Origin: Goekera deserti
GTDB taxonomy: Bacteria > Actinomycetota > Actinomycetes > Mycobacteriales > Geodermatophilaceae
Length of the DNA stretch: 64,000 bases
Assembly: GCF_010685995.1 (NCBI RefSeq)
Contig: NZ_JAAGWK010000009.1
Coordinates: 372,001 to 436,000, forward strand
Direction of reading: 5' to 3'
Shown piece by piece: positions 37,651-46,173 of this stretch (the stretch's first letter is position 1; each line of letters begins with the position of its first letter). The position numbers were made by a program, and so were the translations under genes. The notes below the pieces were generated by a model. The model was not told the origin of the DNA. It saw only the letters and a list, made by a program, of their open reading frames with translations, and did not search any database.

Positions 37651-40484
37651 GCGCCCAGCCCGCCGGCGGCCCGCTCGCGCAGCGACCGGGCCAGCTGCTC
37701 CAGGGCCATCAGCCGGCCGAAGAGCGCCATGTACTCGTCGGCCTGCTCGACCGGGTTCATCCGCTGCAACTTCCCCTTCAGGGTGGCGAGGTCACGCTCG
37801 ACGGCCATCAGCTGGAGCCGGGCCATGAGCGCGTTGACGTACCCGGCGTCGTTCTCCCCCACCGAGCGCATCGGCTCCACGGCCAGCGCGGTGAGCATGG
37901 CCCGGGCGGTGTCCCGGGTGCACTGGGTCGTGACCAGCTCCAGCCAGTCGGCGCCGCGGACGGTCGCCGCGGCCGCTCCCCCGGTGGCGGCGACGGCGGC
38001 CGCCACCGCCGCGTAGTCCGGGTCGGTGTAGGCGCCGGGGTCGACGGCGTCGAAGGAGGGGCCGGCCAGTTCCGGGCTCTGCAGCGCGGCCTTCACCGCC
38101 TCCCGCTCGACCTCCCGTGCGGCGTCGTCCGGGGTGCGCTGCGCGGCGCGCGGGCGGGGCCGGGGGCGCTGGCCCTGCCCGGTGTCCCCGCTGAGCACCC
38201 GCACCCGCTCCCGCACCTCCGCCTCGTCGGTGTTGCCGATCATCCCGGCCAGCCGGGCCGCGTACGCCGGGCGCAGCGCGTGGTCCTTGATCGCCGCCAC
38301 CATCGGCGCCGTCTTCTCCAGGGCGGCGACCCGGCCCTCCACGGTGTCCAGGTCGTAGTCGGCCAGCGTGGTGCGCAGCACGAACTCCACCAGCGGGCTG
38401 CGCCGGGCGATCAGGTCGCGCACCGCGGCGTCGCCGTGCGCCTGGCGCAGCTCGCACGGGTCGCGGCCCTCCTGCTCCACGGCCACGAACGTCTGGGCGA
38501 CGAAGCGCTGGTCCTCGCTGAAGGTCTTCATCGCCGCGGCCTGCCCCGCGGCGTCGCCGTCGAAGGTGTAGATCACCTCGCCGCGGAAGGAGTCCTGGTC
38601 CATCAGCAGCCGGCGCAGCACGCCGATGTGCTCGGTGCCGAACGCCGTGCCGCAGGAGGCGACCGCGGTGGTCACCCCGGCCACGTGGCAGGCCATCACG
38701 TCGGTGTAGCCCTCGACGACGACGGCCTGGTGCTTGCGGGCGATCTCCCGCTTGGCCCGCTCGATGCCGTAGAGCACCGAGCTCTTCTTGTACAGCGGGG
38801 TCTCCGGGGTGTTCAGGTACTTCGGGCCCGGGTCGTCGTCCATCAGCTTGCGGGCACCGAAGCCGATCACGTCACCGGTGATGTCACGGATCGGCCAGAG
38901 CAGCCGGCGGTGGAACCGGTCGATGTAGGTGCCCCGGCTGGACTGCTTGGACAGCCCCGCCGTCTCCAGCTCGCCCTGGCTGAAGCCCAGCTGGCGCAGG
39001 TGCCGGGTCAGGCCGTCCCAGCCGCCGGGGGCGAACCCGCAGCCGAAGTCCAGGCTCATCTCCCGGGTGAAGCCGCGGTCGGCCAGGAACTGCTGCGCCG
39101 GTGCGGCGTCGGCGGTCATCAGCTGCTCGGCGTAGAACGCGGCGGCCGCGGTGTTCGCCGCCACCAGCCGGGCCCGCTGCCCGGCGGCGGCCCGGTCCGG
39201 GGCCCCGGTGGGCCGACCGCCGTCGTCCTCGTACTGCAGCTGCACACCGGTCCGGCCGGCCAGCAGCTCCACCGCCTCGGTGAAGCTCAGGTGGTCGATC
39301 TGCTGGACGAAGGAGATGACGTCGCCACCGACTCCGCACCCGAAACAGTTGCCCGTGAGGATGTCGTCCTCGAGCGTGAACGCGTGCGTCCCCGGCACCT
39401 CGGCGCAGAAGACCTCCTCCACGCGGTCGGACCACTCGACCGATCTCACGACCCAGTGGGTGCGCTCGTAGGCCTTGGTCCGTCGTGTGGCACGTTCGCG
39501 GTGCTGCTGGGGGAGGTGGAACGACTCGGGCAGCCCCCTGGTCGTCAGCCGCAGGTCGTAGACGTCGCTCGGCACCCCGTGGATGCCCATGCGCGTCTGC
39601 CTGGCGATGCCGGAGGTGCCGATGCCCAGCCGGGTGCACAGGGCACGGACGTACTCGAGGTCGTCGAGGCACGCGGGATCGAGGATCGCGTCACCGTCCT
39701 CGGCGACGCAGCCGTCGGCGGCGACGTACCCCGCCAGCCAGCCGAAGCGGTACGACGTGTCGTCCTCGAGCGCCGGCCGCTCGTCCTCGTAGTGCGCCGG
39801 CATGCCGTAGAAGCGCATCCCCCGTTCCTCCGTCCGGGACCGGCACCCCTGGGAGAAGCGCGTCAGCTCGGCGTCCTCGTCGCCGAAGAGCACGGCGATC
39901 GAGCCGGCGTCGGACCGGGTGCCGTCGCCGGCGACCAGGCCTCGCGCGACGCCGACGGGCGAGGGCACCGTGGCTGCGTGGAAGAGCCGGCTGCGCGGGA
40001 AACTGGTGACCAGGCGGTCGCCGGGCCGCAGGTCCTTGGTCAGCCGCTCGAGGCGTCCCCGGGTCTTGTCGGCCCGGACGAACCAGCGGTGCTCATCGGT
40101 GGCGTACAGGTCCTTCACCCGGCCGTTGCGCGTGAGCTGGACCTTCATCAGGCGCTGGACCCCGTAGGACCGGACAGGTGCCTCGACCCAGTGCGCCGTG
40201 CCGTCCAGGACACGGACCGTGCGGCCGGACAGCTCGCGGATCGGAACGACCCCGTCCTCGGTGAGCACCCCGGTCTCCCCCGCCAGGCAGTGGAACAGGT
40301 TCCGCGAGGGGGTGACCTGGAAGGACGGGCTCTTCTCGTCGTGGAACGGGCACAGGCCCTTCAGGCTCCCGCCGCCGGCCCGCTTGAGCTGCAGGTGCTC
40401 GCCCACGATCTCGTCGATCTTGGCCCGCTCGCGCACCGTGACGATGTCGGCGGCGCGGATGCGGCCGCGGCGCTCGCCTGCCAT
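37647..40484 (-). CDS. dnaG: DNA primase DnaG interrupted by an in-frame intein
   Basis: 945 codons; 631 after intein removal, the normal primase size. Residues 1-65 hold the start of the CHC2 zinc finger (CPFH, Cys45 and His48). Residues 66-379 are the intein. Residues 380-945 resume with CFGCGVGGDVISFV and carry the catalytic core, including the TOPRIM segment VVVEGYTDVMACH and TFDGDAAG, and the C-terminal helicase-binding region. In the spliced protein the zinc ligands become Cys45-x2-His48-x17-Cys66-x2-Cys69, the classic spacing. ATG 40484 shares its A with the upstream gene's TGA. It makes RNA primers for replication, so splicing should be essential. Confidence 0.96.
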   Translation of the reverse strand: MAGERRGRIRAADIVTVRERAKIDEIVGEHLQLKRAGGGSLKGLCPFHDEKSPSFQVTPSRNLFHCLAGETGVLTEDGVVPIRELSGRTVRVLDGTAHWVEAPVRSYGVQRLMKVQLTRNGRVKDLYATDEHRWFVRADKTRGRLERLTKDLRPGDRLVTSFPRSRLFHAATVPSPVGVARGLVAGDGTRSDAGSIAVLFGDEDAELTRFSQGCRSRTEERGMRFYGMPAHYEDERPALEDDTSYRFGWLAGYVAADGCVAEDGDAILDPACLDDLEYVRALCTRLGIGTSGIARQTRMGIHGVPSDVYDLRLTTRGLPESFHLPQQHRERATRRTKAYERTHWVVRSVEWSDRVEEVFCAEVPGTHAFTLEDDILTGNCFGCGVGGDVISFVQQIDHLSFTEAVELLAGRTGVQLQYEDDGGRPTGAPDRAAAGQRARLVAANTAAAAFYAEQLMTADAAPAQQFLADRGFTREMSLDFGCGFAPGGWDGLTRHLRQLGFSQGELETAGLSKQSSRGTYIDRFHRRLLWPIRDITGDVIGFGARKLMDDDPGPKYLNTPETPLYKKSSVLYGIERAKREIARKHQAVVVEGYTDVMACHVAGVTTAVASCGTAFGTEHIGVLRRLLMDQDSFRGEVIYTFDGDAAGQAAAMKTFSEDQRFVAQTFVAVEQEGRDPCELRQAHGDAAVRDLIARRSPLVEFVLRTTLADYDLDTVEGRVAALEKTAPMVAAIKDHALRPAYAARLAGMIGNTDEAEVRERVRVLSGDTGQGQRPRPRPRAAQRTPDDAAREVEREAVKAALQSPELAGPSFDAVDPGAYTDPDYAAVAAAVAATGGAAAATVRGADWLELVTTQCTRDTARAMLTALAVEPMRSVGENDAGYVNALMARLQLMAVERDLATLKGKLQRMNPVEQADEYMALFGRLMALEQLARSLRERAAGGLGA
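39348..40289 (-). mobile_element. Intein with LAGLIDADG homing endonuclease in DnaG zinc finger
   Basis: 314 residues. Block A is CLAGETGVLTEDG (Cys1); block B is ATDEHRWF (TxxH, ~64-67). Dodecapeptide-like motifs are GLVAGDGT (~117) and WLAGYVAADG (~184), so a LAGLIDADG endonuclease is present and looks intact. Block F is CAEVPGTHAFTL, and the C-terminus is LTGN followed by extein Cys+1. The penultimate residue is Gly where His is usual. The DNA is visibly less GC-skewed than flanking dnaG, consistent with transfer. The insertion falls exactly before the third zinc-ligand Cys of primase. Confidence 0.93.
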
Positions 40485-41005
40485 CAGGAGGCCGCCGCGG
40501 CCGAGCGCCGGATCAGCAGCAGCTCGACCCACAGCAGGAACACCTGGTGCTCGACCGGCAGCTGCTGCGCCGCGAGGGTGGGCCGGTTGCCCCAGCCGGT
40601 ACGACCGCTCTCGGCAACCGGCCGCCCGTCACGGAGGTAGCGGTGCGTGCCCTTCCACCGGGAGGCGTGCTCCATGTGCAGGGTGGTGTCCTCCAGCTGA
40701 AGGGTCCAGAGGTCCTTCCACCGGGAGGGCCGGTGGGCGCAGAACCGTTCCGCCGTCTCCGGGTCCGAGGCCCAGCGTCCGGTCAGTCGCCCGCGGCGCC
40801 TGGTGAAGACCCACTCGCGGTCGCCCACCGCGGCGGTCGCCGCCTCCTTCCAGTTCGACGCGCGCACCGTCGCGACGACGGCGTCACCGGACAGCACAGG
40901 GCGCACCCCGCTGCCGACGCCGTGGCCGCCGCTCCTGCCGAGTTCCAGCACCGTTCCCCTCCCCGGGGCCACCGACCGTCCCGCCGTGGCTCCCGCACCG
41001 ATCAT
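40484..41005 (-). CDS. Hypothetical protein upstream of dnaG
   Basis: 173 residues from ATG 41003-41005. It is rich in Trp (NWKEAATA, EWVFTRRRG, SRWKDLWTLQLED, ASRWKGTHRYL, GWGNRP) and ends VFLLWVELLLIRRSAAAAS. The alternating strand pattern might be a tubby/LURP-like barrel, but that is only an impression. No signal peptide. Its TGA overlaps the dnaG ATG by one base (TGATG), so it is in the dnaG operon. Confidence 0.65.
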   Translation of the reverse strand: MIGAGATAGRSVAPGRGTVLELGRSGGHGVGSGVRPVLSGDAVVATVRASNWKEAATAAVGDREWVFTRRRGRLTGRWASDPETAERFCAHRPSRWKDLWTLQLEDTTLHMEHASRWKGTHRYLRDGRPVAESGRTGWGNRPTLAAQQLPVEHQVFLLWVELLLIRRSAAAAS

Positions 41006-41052
41006 CCTCCGCCGGTCCGACGGTCCTGCCGGCCGTCCCGGAGGACGTGCGG

Positions 41053-41667
41053 TCAGCCGACGCCGGGCGCGCCGGCCACGCTGGCGCCGGTGACCCGGTA
41101 GACCAGGTAGGCCGCGGTCTCCCGGAAGATGTAGCGCGCCTGCGTGCCGCGGGTCTGCACGGCCGGGCCCTGCCGGGTCGGCGAGCTGGTGGCCTCCAGG
41201 CCGCTGTCGGTGGCCATCCGCTCGGCCCGCATGGCGTGCCACGGGTCGGTCACCAGCACCGCGGTGCGCCAGCCCCGCTCGGTGAACGCGTCGGCCACCA
41301 CCTGCATGCTCTCCAGCGTGTCCACGCCCTCGGGCACCGCCAGCAGGTCGTCGTCCGGCACCCCGGCGGTGGCCAGGTACTCCCGGCCGGCGTCGGCCTC
41401 GGTGAAGGCGTCCCCGGCCGCCTTGCCGCCGACGGTGACGACGACCGGCGCGACGCCCTGCTCGTAGAGCGCCAGTGCGTGTTCCAGCCGCGCCTCGAAG
41501 ATCGACGACGGGACGCCGTTGTACTGCGCCGAGCCGAGCACCACGATGGCGTCACTGCGCGGGCGGTCGTCCTGACGCGCGGTCCACCAGATCGCCGTGG
41601 CCGTGGCGCCCACCATCAGCACGCACGCGAGGACCAGGGCGCCCAGGACCCGAACCAGCCGTGCCAC
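41053..41667 (-). CDS. YdcF-family (DUF218) membrane protein
   Basis: 204 residues from GTG 41665-41667: one N-terminal TM helix (VLGALVLACVLMVGATATAI) and a DUF218 domain with DAIVVLGSAQYNGVPS, EQGVAPVVVTVGG, GVDTLESMQVV and VLVTDPWHAMRAERM. YdcF/SanA-type proteins are linked to envelope integrity; reaction unknown. It lies 47 nt upstream of the dnaG-operon ORF, same strand. Confidence 0.85.
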   Translation of the reverse strand: MARLVRVLGALVLACVLMVGATATAIWWTARQDDRPRSDAIVVLGSAQYNGVPSSIFEARLEHALALYEQGVAPVVVTVGGKAAGDAFTEADAGREYLATAGVPDDDLLAVPEGVDTLESMQVVADAFTERGWRTAVLVTDPWHAMRAERMATDSGLEATSSPTRQGPAVQTRGTQARYIFRETAAYLVYRVTGASVAGAPGVG

Positions 41668-41747
41668 CCGACATGGGTACCACGCCCCCCGGCGCCCAGC
41701 GCAGTCACCCACAGGGGGCGTGGCGACACCCCGGACGACGACCCGGT

Positions 41748-42200
41748 TCAGCCGACGGCGACGCCGCAGACCTTGGCGCCGCTCTGCGGCACCATCGTCA
41801 GCGTCGTGCGGGTCGTGGCGCCGCCGTCGGTCCACTCCACCTGCACCTCGACGGTCGGGTCGTCGGTGTCCAGCTCGGTGGAGCCGACCACCCGCGGGGT
41901 GCCCGGCTGCAGGTACTCCGCGTTCAGCTGGACCTCCTCCAGCCGGGCCCGCTCGGCGTCGCACAGCAGGCTGTAGGCGGTGCCCACGTCGCCCTGGGAG
42001 AGGGCCGAGACGAACACGCCGGCCGCCTGCTCGGACTGCTCCGTCGCCGACCCGTTGACCACCGGCAGCAGGTAGGCGGCCAGCAGCGCGACCAGACCGG
42101 TGCCCAGCAGCGCGGCCACGATCCAGCGGTTGCGGCCGCGCGGCGTCCCGGTGTGGAGGGGGGCCGGGTCGTCGTCGTACAGGTAATCAGGGCTGCTCAC
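41748..42200 (-). CDS. Hypothetical single-pass membrane protein
   Basis: 150 residues: short acidic N-terminus, TM helix (RWIVAALLGTGLVALLAAYL, ~25-44), and an extracellular NTF2/DUF4878-like domain (AAGVFVSALSQGDVGTAYSL, LLCDAERARL) with two Cys that could pair (in LLCDAE and KVCGVAVG). No known function. Confidence 0.65.
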   Translation of the reverse strand: MSSPDYLYDDDPAPLHTGTPRGRNRWIVAALLGTGLVALLAAYLLPVVNGSATEQSEQAAGVFVSALSQGDVGTAYSLLCDAERARLEEVQLNAEYLQPGTPRVVGSTELDTDDPTVEVQVEWTDGGATTRTTLTMVPQSGAKVCGVAVG

Positions 42201-42281
42201 CCTTCCAGCATGCGCCCACTGCCCCGCCCTGCCCCCGGACCCCGCCCATCGCCCCGCCCCCGGATCCCGCCCGGCGGGCGG

Positions 42282-43439
42282 TCAGCCCCCGCCGACCAGC
42301 AGCTCGGCGCCGGCCGGTGGCCGCGGGTCGTCCCGGTCGTCCAGCCAGCCCTCGGGCAGCGACACCGGCCTCGGCGGGCTGGTGCGACCGCGCGGGGCAC
42401 CGAGCACGGCGGCGGGGTAGGCCTGGTCGGGGATGCCGGCGAGCAGCTCGGCGAGCTCGTCCAGGCCGCTGACCATGGCCAGCGCGCGCCGGGTGTCCGA
42501 GCCCACCGAGAAGCCCTTGAGGTACCAGGCGACGTGCTTGCGGAAGTCGGTGCAGCCGTGCACCTCGCCGTGCTCCTCGGCCAGCAGCGCGGCGTGCCGG
42601 TGCATGATCGCCGCCACCTCGGCCATCGTCGGCAGCGTGCGCCGCGGCGACCCGGCGAAGGCCGCGGCCAGGTCGCCGAACAGCCACGGCCGGCCCAGGC
42701 ACCCCCGCCCGACGACGACGCCCGCGCAGCCGGTCTCGGCGACCATCCGCAGCGCGTCGTCGGCCTCCCAGACGTCGCCGTTGCCCAGCACCGGGATGTC
42801 CACCAGCTCGACCAGGCGGGCGATGTGCGACCAGTCCGCGGTGCCGCTGTACAGCTGGTCGGCGGTGCGCCCGTGCAGCGTGATCGCCGCGGCGCCCTCG
42901 TCCTGGGCGATCCGGCCGGCGTCGGCGTAGGTGTGGTGCGCGGCGTCGATGCCGACCCGGGTCTTCACCGTCACCGGGACGTCGCCGGCGGCGCGCACCG
43001 CGGCCCGCACGATGTCGGCGAACAGCACCCGGCGCCACGGCAGTGCCGAGCCGCCGCCCTTGCGGGTCACCTTGGGCACCGGGCAGCCGAAGTTGAGGTC
43101 GATGTGCGCAGGCCGCGTGCCGGCGACCCGCTCGTCGACCAGCATCTCGACCGCGCGGCCGACCGTCGCCGGGTCCACGCCGTAGAGCTGCACGGAGAAG
43201 GCGTCGTGCTCGGCAGGTGTCGCCCGGACCATCTGCAGCGTCTTGGGGTTGCGCTCCACCAGCGCCCGGGTGGTGATCATCTCGCACACGTAGAGGCCGG
43301 CGCCGAACTCGCGGCACAGCGTGCGGAACGCGGGGTTGGTGATGCCGGCCATCGGCGCGAGCACCACGGCGGGGTCGACCGTCAGGCTCCCCACCTGCAG
43401 CGCGGGCAGCGCCGTCGGCCGGTCGAGGGTGCTGGTCAC
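42282..43439 (-). CDS. dusB: tRNA-dihydrouridine synthase
   Basis: 385 residues of the Dus TIM-barrel. VVLAPMAGITNPAFR (FMN site), LNFGCPVPKVTRKGGGSAL (catalytic Cys and Lys), GRTADQLYSGTADW and IPVLGNGDVW are signatures. It reduces uridines in tRNA using FMN and NADPH. A proline-rich ~40-residue tail is extra. It ends 81 nt from the start of the membrane protein gene and may be cotranscribed with the regulator upstream (28-nt gap). Confidence 0.93.
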   Translation of the reverse strand: MTSTLDRPTALPALQVGSLTVDPAVVLAPMAGITNPAFRTLCREFGAGLYVCEMITTRALVERNPKTLQMVRATPAEHDAFSVQLYGVDPATVGRAVEMLVDERVAGTRPAHIDLNFGCPVPKVTRKGGGSALPWRRVLFADIVRAAVRAAGDVPVTVKTRVGIDAAHHTYADAGRIAQDEGAAAITLHGRTADQLYSGTADWSHIARLVELVDIPVLGNGDVWEADDALRMVAETGCAGVVVGRGCLGRPWLFGDLAAAFAGSPRRTLPTMAEVAAIMHRHAALLAEEHGEVHGCTDFRKHVAWYLKGFSVGSDTRRALAMVSGLDELAELLAGIPDQAYPAAVLGAPRGRTSPPRPVSLPEGWLDDRDDPRPPAGAELLVGGG

Positions 43440-43467
43440 GGTGCCCAGGGTAGGCGGGCGGCGCAGC

Positions 43468-44085
43468 TCACCCGCCGAGCAGCCAGCCGTGCTCGTCGGC
43501 CAGCCGCACGGCCTCCGCGCGGGTGCGGGCCCCGGTCTTCCCGATGGCCGCGGACAGGTGGTTGCGCACCGTGCCCTCGGCCAGGTGCAGCGCGCGGGCG
43601 AGGTCGGCCACCGTGCCGCCGTCCCGGGCCGCGCGCAGCACGTCGGCCTCCCGGGCCGACAGCGGGCTGGAGCCGGCCACCAGCGTCTCCTCCGCCAGTG
43701 CCGGGTCGACGGCCCGCAGGCCCGCGTGCACCCGCCGGACGGCGTCGGCCAGCGCCCGGGCCGGGGTGTCCTTGACCACGAAACCGCTCGCCCCGACCTC
43801 CAGCGCCCGGCGCAGGTAGCCGGGCCGGCCGAAGGTGGTCACGATCAGCACCCGGCAGGTGGGCAGCTCCTGCCGCAGCGCGGCGGTGGCGGCGATGCCG
43901 TCCAGCCCCGGCATCTGCACGTCGAGCAGCGCGACGTCCACCCGGGCGGCGACCGCGGCGGCCACCACCTCGTCGCCGCGGCCGACCTCCGCCACGACCT
44001 CCAGGTCCGGCTCCATGGACAGCAGCGCGGCGAGCGCCCCGCGCACCAGCGCCTGGTCGTCGGCGAGCAGCAGGCGGATGCTCAC
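43468..44085 (-). CDS. NarL/LuxR-family response regulator (DesR-like)
   Basis: 205 residues: receiver domain with phospho-acceptor Asp55 (ALLDVQMPGLDG) and a C-terminal LuxR HTH (LSAREADVLRAARDGGTVAD, then EGTVRNHLSAAIGKTG). GTG start overlaps the kinase stop (GTGA). With the upstream kinase and ABC genes it forms a four-gene operon, so it probably controls that transporter. A dyad at 47223-47238 upstream of the operon is a candidate target. Confidence 0.92.
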   Translation of the reverse strand: MSIRLLLADDQALVRGALAALLSMEPDLEVVAEVGRGDEVVAAAVAARVDVALLDVQMPGLDGIAATAALRQELPTCRVLIVTTFGRPGYLRRALEVGASGFVVKDTPARALADAVRRVHAGLRAVDPALAEETLVAGSSPLSAREADVLRAARDGGTVADLARALHLAEGTVRNHLSAAIGKTGARTRAEAVRLADEHGWLLGG

Positions 44086-45278
44086 CCGCGCCCCCGCCCC
44101 GCGGTCGTCACCCGCAGCCGGAAGCCCCCGGACGGCGACGCCCCGACCTCCAGCCGCGCGCCGACGGCTGCGGCGCGCGCCTGCAGGCCGGCCAGCCCGG
44201 TGCCGCAGCCACCGCCGGTCGGGCCGCGGCCGTCGTCACCGACCTCCACGCCCTCCGACGACAACCGGACGACGCACCTCCGGGCGCCCGAGTGCCGCAC
44301 GACGTTGGTCACGCCCTCGCGCAGCACCCAGGCGGACAGCTCGCGCAGCTCCGCCGGGACCACGTCGACCGAGGTGGGCAGGTCGGCCTCGATGCCCGCG
44401 GCGTCCAGGGCCCGCCGCGCCGCGGCCAGCTCCCCCGCCAGCGACACCTGGCGGGTACCGGCCGCGGTCGCCCGCACGTCGGCCAGCGCCCCGCGAGCCA
44501 GCTGCTCCAGGTCGGCCACCTCGGCGCGGGCCCGGTCGAGCGCCGGTGCCGGCTCGACGGACTCCAGCAGGCGGCCGGTCAGCTCCGCCTTGACGGTGAT
44601 CACGGTCAGGCTGTGCCCGAGGATGTCGTGCACGTCGCGGGCCAGCCGCTCGCGCTCGGTGGTGACCGCGAGCTCCACGAGCTGCTCCCGGGCCAGGGCC
44701 AGCTGGGCGTTGCGCATGAGCACCTGGGAGATGCCGTAGGCGGCGACGGAGGCGAGCACCAGCTCGGACACGAGGTCGTCGGCCGACGCCCACCCGGGGA
44801 CGGCCCGGGGCAGCAGGACGGTGATCACCAGCAGCGCGGCGAGCACGCCGGCGGCCGGGCGGAGCGGGAGCATCATCGCGGCGCTCACGGCGATGTAGAG
44901 CAACCCCACCAGCACGTGGTCGCGGGCGGCGGGGGCGGCCAGTGCGAGCAGCACGACCTCGAGTCCCAGGACAGCCCAGACGACGGCAGCGGCGGGCATC
45001 CCACCGCGGCTGCGCTGCCCGCGCCAGACCGCGAACGACCCGGCGAAGAGGACGGCGAAGGCCGCGAGGGAGACGACGCCCAGCCAGCGCAACGGGAGCG
45101 ACGGCTCGCGCCAGGCCGCGGACAGCGGATCGGTCAGGTAGACCAGCCAGATCGCCGCGAAGAACGCCCCGGCCCGCGACGTGCCCATCCGCAGCCCCTC
45201 GCCGTCGTCCGCGGGGGCTGCGGGTGCGGTCCGCGGGCGCCCGGCCGCGTCCGTCGCCTGCTGCTCCACCAGCGCCAT
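44082..45278 (-). CDS. DesK-like sensor histidine kinase
   Basis: 398 residues: five to six TM segments (~35-185), HisKA_3 dimerisation helix with His217 in ERERLARDVHDILGHSL, and an HATPase domain with VTNVVRHSG, VGDDGRGP and GTGLAGLQARA. It lacks a large external domain, so it probably senses the membrane or the transporter itself. ATG 45276-45278 has GGAGGT 7 nt upstream. Coupled to the response regulator by a 4-nt overlap. Confidence 0.92.
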   Translation of the reverse strand: MALVEQQATDAAGRPRTAPAAPADDGEGLRMGTSRAGAFFAAIWLVYLTDPLSAAWREPSLPLRWLGVVSLAAFAVLFAGSFAVWRGQRSRGGMPAAAVVWAVLGLEVVLLALAAPAARDHVLVGLLYIAVSAAMMLPLRPAAGVLAALLVITVLLPRAVPGWASADDLVSELVLASVAAYGISQVLMRNAQLALAREQLVELAVTTERERLARDVHDILGHSLTVITVKAELTGRLLESVEPAPALDRARAEVADLEQLARGALADVRATAAGTRQVSLAGELAAARRALDAAGIEADLPTSVDVVPAELRELSAWVLREGVTNVVRHSGARRCVVRLSSEGVEVGDDGRGPTGGGCGTGLAGLQARAAAVGARLEVGASPSGGFRLRVTTAGRGRG

Positions 45279-45375
45279 GACGCTCACCTCCGGCGCCCAG
45301 TCTGCCGCTGCGGGAGCTGCGGACGGCCCGGTGCCCACCCCGACGGGTGGGCCGGGGTGGGCACCGGAGAGCAGG

Positions 45376-46173
45376 TCAGACACGCGCGGTGTCGCGGCGG
45401 AAGCGGAGCACGGCCCCGGTGACGAACACCGCCGTCCACACGACGACGTTGGCGAGCGCACCCCAGCTCATCGGGTCCCCGGTCAGCGGCAGCCGGGCCA
45501 GCGCCCCCACGCCGTAGGCCGGGGTGAACTGGGCGATGCTGCGGAACGTGCTGCCCAGCAGGTCCAGCGGGACGAACAGCCCGCCCAGGAAGGCCAGCAG
45601 CGCCAGTGCCGGACCGAGCAGCTGCATCACGTTCTCCGAGGGCAGCAGGTAGCCCATGAACAGGCCGAACGCGGCGAACACCATCGCACCGACCCAGGCG
45701 ACGAGCGCAGCGACGACCCATGCCCAGGCCGGCATGCTGGCCCCGCCGACGGCGCCGGCGACCATGACGGTGGCGATGGACATCGCGCCCAGCACCAGGG
45801 CGCTCAGCGCCTTGGTGGCCATGTAGGCCACCGGGTCCAGCGGGGTCAGCCGCAGCTGCCGGGACCAGCCCTGCGCACGCTCGACGGCGACCGACGCCCC
45901 GGCGCTGGTGGTGGCCAGCATCGCGCCGTACACCATCAGGCTGATCATGATGTAGGCCGAGACGTTGCCCCGGCCGGCGCTCTCCCCGCTCTGCGCGCTC
46001 CCGCCGAACAGGAAGAAGAACGCCGGCGGCATGACCAGGCTGAAGACCAGCGTGCGCCGGTTGCGCAGGAGCCGCCGGGTCTCCAGCTGCAGGAACGTGA
46101 GGGAGAACCCGCCCAGCGCGGGCACCCCCCGCTGGACCGGGGCGGTCGTGGTGGGCAGCGCGGTGGCGGTCAT
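45376..46173 (-). CDS. ABC-2 type transporter permease
   Basis: 265 residues with six hydrophobic segments of the ABC-2 permease fold; the conserved region RLTPLDPVAYMATKAL and GGLFVPLDLLGSTFRSIAQF are typical. It pairs with the ATPase immediately upstream (ATGA overlap). Likely exports an antibiotic, lipid or peptide; substrate unknown. Confidence 0.9.
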   Translation of the reverse strand: MTATALPTTTAPVQRGVPALGGFSLTFLQLETRRLLRNRRTLVFSLVMPPAFFFLFGGSAQSGESAGRGNVSAYIMISLMVYGAMLATTSAGASVAVERAQGWSRQLRLTPLDPVAYMATKALSALVLGAMSIATVMVAGAVGGASMPAWAWVVAALVAWVGAMVFAAFGLFMGYLLPSENVMQLLGPALALLAFLGGLFVPLDLLGSTFRSIAQFTPAYGVGALARLPLTGDPMSWGALANVVVWTAVFVTGAVLRFRRDTARV

